Position numbers and translations under genes: made by a program. The notes under the pieces are model-generated. The model made no database searches, was not told the DNA's origin, and saw only the letters and a list, made by a program, of their open reading frames with translations. This document shows, piece after piece, positions 6,808 through 11,513 of a stretch of DNA of 11,867 nucleotides (its first letter is position 1; every line of letters begins with the position of its first letter). Source of the DNA: Candidatus Bathyarchaeota archaeon (GTDB taxonomy: Archaea > Thermoproteota > Bathyarchaeia > RBG-16-48-13 > JAGMEO01); NCBI GenBank assembly GCA_030602965.1, contig JAUVYS010000030.1, positions 1 to 11,867 on the forward strand, given 5' to 3'.

Positions 6808-7108
6808 CCGTGGAATTAATCAGCCTGATCTCGTCGTTATGATGTGGTCTCCGGGAGATGACACTGGATTGTACGGACACATCCATATTTGAGTTGGGCG
6901 CCATAAAAGTAAGCTGCGAAAAAGGGTTCCCTGCACGGATGAGGAGGAAATCAAAATAATGCGTGAACATTATGAGAAGTATCTCAAGCTATATCCAGAT
7001 CGTAGATTCAGCGATCACTTAGAGGAATATGATCGTCGTGGTCCTGAAAGCAGAAAAGAGGACCAGAGGAAACTTATCGAGCAAATACGAAAAGAGGAGG
7101 CTCATTAA
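6797..7108 (+). pseudogene. Small gene interrupted by one TGA
   Basis: One reading frame runs from TTG 6797 (overlapping the zinc-ribbon stop, with GGGTGAG upstream) to TAA 7106-7108, broken only by TGA at 6890-6892. Before the stop it reads PDLVVMMWSPGDDTGLYGHI. After it comes VGRHKSKLRKRVPCTDEEEI, then MREHYEKYLKLYPDRRF and a charged helical tail. The part after the TGA can also be started at ATG 6959, 11 bases after GAGGAGG, giving a 49-residue protein ending RKEEAH. The coherent composition on both sides suggests a nonsense mutation in a small accessory gene, or a genuine 49-residue gene preceded by non-coding DNA. The family is not recognised. Confidence 0.45.
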
Positions 7109-7232
7109 AGGTCGTGTTTGGTGAAAGCAGCATAGGGCTCCAAAACCAAGGCGTATTTATCCTCTTGGCTTTAATTCTGACCTGATCCGCTCTTTGCCTA
7201 AGTGCAGCCACAAAACAATGGGATAATTTATT

Positions 7233-7361
7233 ATGAATAATACTCTATCCGCAGAGCCAAGATATACTAAATGTCCCAACTGCGGCAGTCACAGGGTGAG
7301 AAAAACTGAAAGAGGTTGGTGGTGTGATAACTGCATCTGGAGAAAGCTAAAGAAAATTTAA
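7233..7361 (+). CDS. 42-residue single zinc-ribbon protein
   Basis: A tiny gene: MNNTLSAEPRYTKCPNCGS, then HRVRKTERGWWCDNC and a basic end (IWRKLKKI). C14, C17, C31 and C34 form two CxxC knuckles, and the Trp-Trp before the second knuckle is typical of ribbons that resemble the N-terminal ribbon of TFB or transposon-associated zinc ribbons. An ATG at 7218 in the same frame is followed at once by a stop, so 7233 is the start. No good Shine-Dalgarno is visible. Nucleic-acid binding is likely from fold and charge. It is the second zinc ribbon of the module and could be a regulator; its exact function is unknown. Confidence 0.6.
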   Translation: MNNTLSAEPRYTKCPNCGSHRVRKTERGWWCDNCIWRKLKKI

Positions 7362-7428
7362 AAAAATTTATGAAGACTGAAATCTGCAAAATTTAAACAC
7401 GATCGATCCAAGAACCCTACATAATATC

Positions 7429-7464
7429 CATGCTAAAGACCCTACCTTAAACATGCTAAAAACC
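7429..7464 (+). repeat. Paired 13-bp direct repeat
   Basis: CATGCTAAAGACC (7429-7441) and CATGCTAAAAACC (7452-7464) differ at one base and are 23 bases apart. Each is preceded within about 10 bases by ACCCTAC (7414-7420 and 7439-7445), so the unit looks like an imperfect tandem repeat of 23-25 bases. Confidence 0.55.
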
Positions 7465-7490
7465 ATTCTTATGTTCGATTATGGATACAT

Positions 7491-7595
7491 CAGTGTAATT
7501 CTGCGCTGAGACAGAAACTATACCACTTTTTTCGATTATTCTGTATTTTTTTGTGTAACTCTGATTACGCTGAGGAAAACCTCAGTGTAACTATG
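7491..7595 (+). repeat. Three copies of a 13-bp motif
   Basis: CAGTGTAATTCTG (7491-7503), TTGTGTAACTCTG (7551-7563) and CAGTGTAACTATG (7583-7595). The first two are followed by CGCTGAG, directly in one case and after ATTA in the other. The order and T-rich spacers suggest binding sites or iterons. Confidence 0.5.
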
Positions 7596-7608
7596 TTTCT
7601 ATTTTTTT
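7565..7608 (+). terminator. Strong hairpin followed by a T-tract
   Basis: TTACGCTGAGG, loop AAAA, CCTCAGTGTAA: an 11-bp stem with a single G-T pair. After 11 bases of T-rich sequence comes a run of seven T (7602-7608). It is consistent with a transcription terminator for the small genes upstream or with a structured regulatory element. Archaeal termination depends mainly on the T-tract. Confidence 0.45.
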
Positions 7609-7653
7609 GCGTCTTCTTATACGTGCGGCACGCAGACCGATAGATAGTTTGTT

Positions 7654-8562
7654 ATGATCATCTTTTCTTATTTCTACCAATCTCTTATAACAGACGATGC
7701 CTATTGTGGGTTAAAGTTTTCTTTGTTTTTGCTGGTATATTCAGCAGATAGGGCATACTTCTCAAGTCAGCGTGGACTGTTTCCGCGCAGGATAAACTGG
7801 GTTTTAACAGGAATAGGAACGGATTTGACGCAAAGCTCATTATGGTTTGGAAGAGGTAGGCGCCCCGGTAAACGCATTTCATACTCAGAGAAGAGGGGTA
7901 TTGAGTATCTTGCGAGGATCTCTGTAAAACACGGAATTGATTCAGATGAGCTTTTTGCGTGTCTAATTGATGCTTGGAAGAACAAGAAATCTAAATGCGA
8001 AGGCTTAGAGATAGAGTGCCGCGAGAAGACGAATGATCAAGCTATTTTCCTCTTGACTCGAAGCGATGGGTGGGTTGCACAATTTCCCTTGGCAGAGCAC
8101 GTTCTCATGGAAGCCAATCCGCTGAAAGAATTCGAAAACAAAATGTTGCTCAGAGCGCAGCATCTTGCAAAGAGTAAACCAGCGCGTTTAAAGATCAAGG
8201 ATCTGAGTGCAGGAAGGAAACATGTTACAGTGAAGGCAAGAGTTCTCAAGATGTCAAAACCTAAATTAGTGTCCACAAGATTTGGTACTCAAGCTTACGT
8301 ATCCAACATATTAATTGGCGACAATACCGAAACCATTGAACTGAGCTTATGGAATAACCAGGTTGCCGCCATTTCTGAGGGGGACATTGTTCAGATCGAA
8401 AATGGTTATGTCGGCAGTTTCAGAGGTAAAAGACAGCTGAGAATAGGAAGACGTGGAGAAATAAACATCGTAGAAGATGAAGAGTTTGCATCAGTACAAC
8501 ATCTCACGGAAGATCAATCGCAGAAAGATCATAACTCAAATCGTGAAGAAGGCTTTAGCTGA
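7654..8562 (+). CDS. RPA-like OB-fold single-strand DNA-binding protein
   Basis: A 302-residue frame. Residues 178-275 are a clear archaeal RPA/SSB-type OB-fold: LKIKDLSAGRKHVTVKARVL, then KPKLVSTRFGTQAYVSNILI, GDNTETIELSLWNNQ and EGDIVQIENGYVGSFRGKRQL, ending LRIGRRGEI. Such domains bind single-stranded DNA in replication, repair or element maintenance. A helical region (80-172) of unknown role precedes it. The first 55-60 residues look non-coding in style, so the true start may be downstream, for example TTG 7825; ATG 7654 is kept because a TATA-like TTATAC lies about 35 bases upstream. The stop lies inside copy B of the integrase repeat, so the acidic C-terminal tail may have been created by that junction. 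No other replication gene is present. Confidence 0.75.
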   Translation: MIIFSYFYQSLITDDAYCGLKFSLFLLVYSADRAYFSSQRGLFPRRINWVLTGIGTDLTQSSLWFGRGRRPGKRISYSEKRGIEYLARISVKHGIDSDELFACLIDAWKNKKSKCEGLEIECREKTNDQAIFLLTRSDGWVAQFPLAEHVLMEANPLKEFENKMLLRAQHLAKSKPARLKIKDLSAGRKHVTVKARVLKMSKPKLVSTRFGTQAYVSNILIGDNTETIELSLWNNQVAAISEGDIVQIENGYVGSFRGKRQLRIGRRGEINIVEDEEFASVQHLTEDQSQKDHNSNREEGFS

Positions 8563-8611
8563 AAAACTAAGCATATCACCAGAGCAAATACGCACTATGA
8601 TTAGAAGAATC
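8556..8611 (+). repeat. 56-bp direct repeat, copy B (integrase gene fragment)
   Basis: A copy of integrase positions 6175-6230 (54 of 56 bases). It retains an open frame on the plus strand coding LAEKLSISPEQIRTMIRRI, then about 20 more codons to a stop at 8669-8671. It contains the TGA of the OB-fold gene in another frame and ends 19 bases before the 3' end of the convergent htpX. It could be an integrase relic or the far boundary of the inserted module. Confidence 0.85.
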
Positions 8612-8630
8612 TTAAAAAACATTAAGAACC

Positions 8631-9599
8631 CTATTGAGAGTATCCCTGTAATGCTTTCAAACGTTTTGTGATATTTGGATGAGTACTGAACAGTTCCATG
8701 AGTCTACTTGCTCCACTTATCCTTTTTGCAAGGAGCTTCTTAACCAGCTCTTGATCTGACATCTCAGGGGCATATTGTGCAATTAGAGCTGAATCACTCT
8801 CTGACACGTCTGGGTCTGATATGAAAAGGGCTTTGAAGCTGTTGAATGTGAATGCTTCTCGTTGGCGATTCATTCTCATTTTACCAGTTTTTGAAACGAT
8901 CTTGGACAATCCCTCTGAAAGGCACCGCGAGCCGTCTTCTACGATTAAGGCGCTGTGTCTGTCAGCGTGATACTCTCGGAGACGACTTAGACCCATGGTG
9001 AAGAGTAGCAGAACGAAGTACACAAGCATACTTGCCATTCCAATCAAGTATGTTCCTCCTCCTTCACCTCTCCGCCGGTTGTAAAAGGTGGAAAACATTG
9101 CTGATCTTCCTAGGAAATAGAAGAGTGATGGTAGAAATGAAACTAACATCATTATCTGGATATCGCGGTGCTTGAGATGACCAAACTCGTGGCCTAGGAC
9201 TGCTTCAACCTCCTCCATTTCAAGCGTGTCCAGAAGGCCCTGCGTTACCGCAATATGATTGCCAGCGATAGGTGAACCGTAGGCAAAGGCATTTGGAAGG
9301 GAGATGTTTGCGATCCCCAGCTTTGGTTTCTTGACATTGCTTTTAGTCGAAAGCCGCTCAACGATTCTGTAAAGCTTCGGTGATTCTTTTTGCTTCACTT
9401 CCCGTACCTTGTACAAACGGTTGATTAAGTACGGGGTGAAGAGCCACTGAATAATATTAAAGAAACCTACCAATATAATAAGGGAAAAAATGTTCAAGAA
9501 CCCTAAATATCCTAAGAGCACAGCGAAAAATAGTGTAGAGATTCCTATGATGACAGCTAATGTTCCAAACATCGAGACACGAAGTTTCCACAAACTCAA
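8631..9599 (-). CDS. htpX: HtpX-type M48 membrane zinc metalloprotease
   Basis: HtpX is an integral-membrane endopeptidase that degrades damaged or misfolded membrane proteins. The 322 residues show two N-terminal membrane helices (about 12-35 and 37-58), then LPNAFAYGSP (101-110) and the zinc site HEFGH (137-141, H137 and H141 as ligands, E138 catalytic). Two further hydrophobic helices follow (about 148-165 and 184-204), and then the third ligand E209 in RLREYHADRHSA. The tail STHPNITKRLKAL is typical. The active site is cytoplasmic by family topology. It starts at TTG: no ATG, GTG or other TTG lies further upstream in frame, and LWKLRVSMFGT aligns with family N-termini. Its 3' end faces the mobile module. 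A small basic frame may precede it in the same transcript. Identification is firm. Confidence 0.93.
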   Translation of the reverse strand: MSLWKLRVSMFGTLAVIIGISTLFFAVLLGYLGFLNIFSLIILVGFFNIIQWLFTPYLINRLYKVREVKQKESPKLYRIVERLSTKSNVKKPKLGIANISLPNAFAYGSPIAGNHIAVTQGLLDTLEMEEVEAVLGHEFGHLKHRDIQIMMLVSFLPSLFYFLGRSAMFSTFYNRRRGEGGGTYLIGMASMLVYFVLLLFTMGLSRLREYHADRHSALIVEDGSRCLSEGLSKIVSKTGKMRMNRQREAFTFNSFKALFISDPDVSESDSALIAQYAPEMSDQELVKKLLAKRISGASRLMELFSTHPNITKRLKALQGYSQ

Positions 9600-9606
9600 A
9601 TCTAAT

Positions 9607-9711
9607 TCACTTATTTTTCGTCAGTTTATTTCTAAAACTCTTATCTCTCTTGTTATTAGCAGACTTCTCAATTCTCTTTCTTGCAGATGACGTGAATTTT
9701 TTACCAATCAA
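9607..9711 (-). CDS. Possible 34-residue basic protein upstream of htpX
   Basis: A short frame starting at TTG 9711 and reading (L)IGKKFTSSARKRIEK, then SANNKRDKSFRNKLTKNK, very rich in Lys, Arg and Asn. AAGGA lies three bases before the TTG, which is close. A strong TATA box at 9743-9750 predicts a transcript start near 9720. The frame ends seven bases before htpX, so it would be the first gene of an htpX transcript. Against it: no recognised family, short length, TTG start and AT-rich background. It may equally be the 5' leader of htpX. Confidence 0.28.
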   Translation of the reverse strand: MIGKKFTSSARKRIEKSANNKRDKSFRNKLTKNK

Positions 9712-9742
9712 AATTCCTTGGTTAACTTTCCTCTATCTCTTC

Positions 9743-9750
9743 TTTTTATA
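9743..9750 (-). promoter_or_regulatory. TATA box of the htpX transcript
   Basis: The minus strand reads GGTATAAAAAG, an excellent archaeal TATA box. The predicted transcript start is near 9720, about 120 bases before the htpX TTG, leaving room for a leader or the short basic frame at 9607-9711. Confidence 0.55.
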
Positions 9751-9772
9751 CCATTTTGGTTCATAAATATAA

Positions 9773-10066
9773 AATTTTGGATTAAATCTATATACTTTAG
9801 AAAATAAAATCAGGGTTGAGAAGCATTCTTATTTACTTACAAATTATGAGGAAGCTGAAGTAGAATTTGTTGCCTATGAGTTTGATCGATTTAATTATGC
9901 AACTGTTAATAAAAACAGTGTGAAAACCTATCTAAATGGAGAACTTTCAGGTCATATTCATGTGACACTTTCAGATAGATTCGCTTTATGGTCATCAATT
10001 GGAGCGGGACCGGTTCTAAACTTTACATATACTTTTTTAACTTATGATATTAGCGAAGAGACATAA
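9773..10066 (+). pseudogene. Start-less gene fragment, beta-rich
   Basis: An open frame of 97 codons ending in TAA, with no start codon in its first half (the first is GTG at about codon 50). The translation looks protein-like: EAEVEFVAYEFDRFNYATVN, then VKTYLNGELSGHIHVTLSD and RFALWSSIGAGPVLNF, ending YDISEET. The alternating pattern suggests beta strands, as in a secreted or surface protein, but no family is recognised. It is probably the 3' end of a gene whose 5' part was lost. A shifted frame from a TTG near 9819 stops at 9859, so a frameshift is possible. A chance open frame in AT-rich DNA cannot be excluded. Confidence 0.35.
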
Positions 10067-10116
10067 TATTGTAAATGGGATATAAGAATTAGTGGGTTGT
10101 TTGGATAGTAGACCAA

Positions 10117-10551
10117 TTATTTTGAAAAAGGAATCGCGCGCGCGATTTCAGACAAGGTTTTTTCTGGGAATTGAAGATCAATCGTTTTGTTTTTATCATC
10201 AATTATAACTTTGAAAGTCAATCTAGCTTTGTCACTTCGCGAGTTAAAAAATCGAGTATCATCAGCTAATCTTCCTCGCTTTTTACTATCTATTTCTCGC
10301 CTTATGCTTTTCAGTATATTACGTGGTTCTATAAAACGAATCCTTTGATCACGATCAATTCCCAAGTGTAAGTGTATCTCGTTTTTCTCATGTTTTTTTC
10401 CAAATAGAACATCTATGTAATTGTCTCTTCTCTTAGAATCCTTTTTTATGCTAACTTGTACCCAATAATGAACCGTCTCAAATTTTTCTCTACCAGGTTT
10501 AATTTTAAAATCGTCTGAAATTCCTCTAATACTCAAATCTGTTTCACTCAT
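10117..10551 (-). CDS. Hypothetical protein, 144 residues
   Basis: Not recognised. The protein is highly charged. A strand-rich N-terminal half contains ETVHYWVQVSIKKD, then RRDNYIDVLFGKK and NEIHLHLGIDRDQRIRF. It continues with a helix (RNILKSIRREIDSK), an RFFNSRSDKARLTFKVII segment and a short C-terminal helix (KTLSEIARAIPFSK). No signal peptide, membrane helix or metal site is visible. ATG start with AGGAA 10-11 bases upstream, inside a short inverted repeat. Composition is AT-rich like the surrounding accessory DNA, except for a CG run near its 3' end. It lies on the same strand as the 10609-10944 gene, 57 bases downstream of it. Possibly an accessory or mobile-element gene. Confidence 0.6.
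   Translation of the reverse strand: MSETDLSIRGISDDFKIKPGREKFETVHYWVQVSIKKDSKRRDNYIDVLFGKKHEKNEIHLHLGIDRDQRIRFIEPRNILKSIRREIDSKKRGRLADDTRFFNSRSDKARLTFKVIIDDKNKTIDLQFPEKTLSEIARAIPFSK
10132..10147. repeat. 16-bp perfect palindrome with a CG run
   Basis: AATCGCGCGCGCGATT is a perfect dyad lying in the last codons of the 10117-10551 gene. Its half GCGCGCGAT occurs again at 10569-10577, just upstream of the same gene. It stands out in an otherwise AT-rich stretch. Confidence 0.6.
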
Positions 10552-10553
10552 TT

Positions 10554-10568
10554 AGGAATCATGTTCCT
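10554..10568. repeat. Small inverted repeat at a translation start
   Basis: AGGAATCATGTTCCT has 5-bp arms (AGGAA/TTCCT) around five bases and ends two bases before the ATG of the 10117-10551 gene. One arm is that gene's likely Shine-Dalgarno, so a hairpin could mask it. Confidence 0.35.
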
Positions 10569-10570
10569 GC

Positions 10571-10597
10571 GCGCGATGGAGGGTTCGAACCTCATCC
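10571..10597 (-). other. tRNA T-arm-like sequence
   Basis: On the minus strand GAGG TTCGAAC CCTC is a 4-bp stem with the canonical T-loop TTCGAAC, followed after a short gap by ATCGCGC, which could be a 3' acceptor strand. A complementary GCGCGGT lies at 10645-10651, about 70 bases upstream, but no D-arm or anticodon arm can be formed between them. That stretch also codes the end of the 10609-10944 protein. At most this is the 3' remnant of a tRNA, such as an old attachment site. Confidence 0.28.
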
Positions 10598-10608
10598 TCT
10601 GCGTTCCT

Positions 10609-10944
10609 CTATTGCCACATTGAAAGAGACCAGTATCCAAAGCCACCGCGCTCGGTATAAGACTTGTTTAATGATCTTCTAAGATATTCGCATTTCTGTA
10701 CTTTGAACCTTTTTGAGTCTGCCTCTGCTTTGTTTACAGCTCTAAGAAGGTCTTTAAAGATGACTTTTAGCCCTCCGATAGTTTTACCTTTCCTTTCGGC
10801 TTCAGACTTACATTTCTTCCACTCTTGAAATAACTCGAATAGTCTTTTTTCTGCAGCGTTTTTAAGTCCACATGAAGTAAAACTTTCTTCGATAATTGTT
10901 TTACATATTTTCAATAGTTCCTTGTATTCTTTGTTCTCTTCCAT
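10609..10944 (-). CDS. Hypothetical helical protein, 111 residues
   Basis: Not recognised. Predicted almost entirely helical and charged: ENKEYKELLKICKTIIEESF, then AAEKRLFELFQEWKKCKSEA, GGLKVIFKDLLRAVNKAEAD and KVQKCEYLRRSLNKSY. The C-terminus is quite different, glycine- and aromatic-rich (RGGFGYWSLSMWQ), and overlaps the tRNA-like acceptor sequence, so it may have been created by a junction. Four cysteines (C14, C25, C45, C85) do not form a clear metal site. ATG start with AGAGAGG about 10 bases upstream; the Shine-Dalgarno is part of a long inverted repeat. Probably transcribed from the divergent region at 10954-11018. Confidence 0.6.
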   Translation of the reverse strand: MEENKEYKELLKICKTIIEESFTSCGLKNAAEKRLFELFQEWKKCKSEAERKGKTIGGLKVIFKDLLRAVNKAEADSKRFKVQKCEYLRRSLNKSYTERGGFGYWSLSMWQ

Positions 10945-10953
10945 TTCTTAACG

Positions 10954-11018
10954 CCTCTCTTTTCCAAGTACTGGGAGAAATAATTTTGTACATATTAACT
11001 TTGTACTTGTAAGAGAGG
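10954..11018. promoter_or_regulatory. Divergent promoter region with long inverted arms
   Basis: CCTCTCTT (10954-10961), three bases, CAAGTAC (10965-10971) are mirrored by GTACTTG (11003-11009), one base, AAGAGAGG (11011-11018). The 31-base centre contains ACATATTAAC, a TATA-like sequence usable on both strands. The minus-side arm supplies the Shine-Dalgarno of the 10609-10944 gene. The plus-side arm is followed by GAGG and TTG, but that frame stops after eight codons. It is likely an operator/promoter for divergent transcription. Confidence 0.5.
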
Positions 11019-11091
11019 AGGTTTGATATTTCATAAACATTACAGCTAGAGTTAATATTAAAATTACAGACAAAGGTAACCTAGGATTTCA

Positions 11092-11103
11092 TTAAAGTGT
11101 ATA
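11092..11103 (+). promoter_or_regulatory. TATA-like box of the 11120 gene
   Basis: TTAAAGTGTATA begins 28 bases before the ATG at 11120, with no Shine-Dalgarno between, which fits a leaderless transcript. Confidence 0.4.
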
Positions 11104-11119
11104 CGTTGAGTTGGTTTAG

Positions 11120-11398
11120 ATGAGTGGGACATATTCTCGGGAATTGAAGCGTATTTGGAGTGGTTATCAAAAAAAGGATCTAAGTGAAACTGAAAAAGAG
11201 TTTAAAACATTTCTAGAAAAAGGTTTGATTAGATTAGAAGGCAGATGGTTTCAAACCGTTGGTCTGGCGCTACACGCACTTGCTCCCATTGAGGATGAAG
11301 AAAAAGATGAAAAAGTAAGATTCTTCTGGAAGATAGCTGACGAACGGAATATAGAGATACGAAAGCGTCTCAAAGATTATCGTACTGCGGTGAGATGA
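11120..11398 (+). CDS. Hypothetical small protein (frame continues past a TGA)
   Basis: A 92-residue, mostly helical protein. YSRELKRIWSGYQKKDLSET begins it, then EFKTFLEKGLIRLEGRWFQT, VGLALHALAPIEDEEKDEK, VRFFWKIADERNIEIRKR and LKDYRTAVR. Not recognised. It has no membrane segment or metal motif. ATG start, probably leaderless. The frame does not end cleanly: directly after TGA 11396-11398 it continues WKKPYDLDVEKQLENIKEDR to a TAA at 11459-11461, so the gene may once have been 20 residues longer. A probable nuclease gene starts 115 bases after the TGA on the same strand, which may suggest a two-gene unit. Confidence 0.6.
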   Translation: MSGTYSRELKRIWSGYQKKDLSETEKEFKTFLEKGLIRLEGRWFQTVGLALHALAPIEDEEKDEKVRFFWKIADERNIEIRKRLKDYRTAVR

Positions 11399-11513
11399 TG
11401 GAAGAAGCCCTATGATCTTGATGTGGAGAAACAGTTAGAGAATATTAAAGAAGACAGATAACCATATGTTTCGGTCGATCGAAAAAATCTGTATAATTTA
11501 TTGTTGATGGTAA

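Larger units (their letters stand above)
7362..7653. other. Non-coding, repeat-rich control region
   Basis: About 290 bases with no credible gene on either strand. It holds two copies of a 13-mer beginning CATGCTAAA, three copies of a second 13-mer (consensus CAGTGTAACTCTG), an 11-bp hairpin, T-tracts at about 7533 and 7602, and a TATA-like TTATAC at 7617-7622 before the OB-fold gene. Dense short repeats next to an OB-fold gene in a mobile module would fit a replication origin or a control region. This is inference. Confidence 0.45.

Noticed and set aside
6890..6892. Selenocysteine insertion at the in-frame TGA
   Set aside because: No selenoprotein family is recognisable and no SECIS-like hairpin was seen nearby; nonsense mutation is simpler.
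7109..7232. Possible hairpin RNA (GTTTGG...CCAAAAC) between two small genes
   Set aside because: The stem is short and interrupted, with no promoter or terminator clearly tied to it.
7411..7595. CRISPR array
   Set aside because: Repeats are only 13 bases, two or three copies, unevenly spaced, with no cas genes.
8477..8671. Independent 64-residue gene overlapping the OB-fold end and htpX end
   Set aside because: It overlaps coding sequence on both sides; only the integrase-derived 56 bases are recognisable, so it is treated as a repeat copy.
9490..9766. Plus-strand frames of 66 and 68 residues
   Set aside because: They lie antisense to the htpX start and leader, and have low-complexity hydrophobic translations without a ribosome-binding site.
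10571..10651. Complete minus-strand tRNA
   Set aside because: The acceptor strands pair, but U8, the D-arm and a five-pair anticodon arm are missing, and the interval codes for protein.
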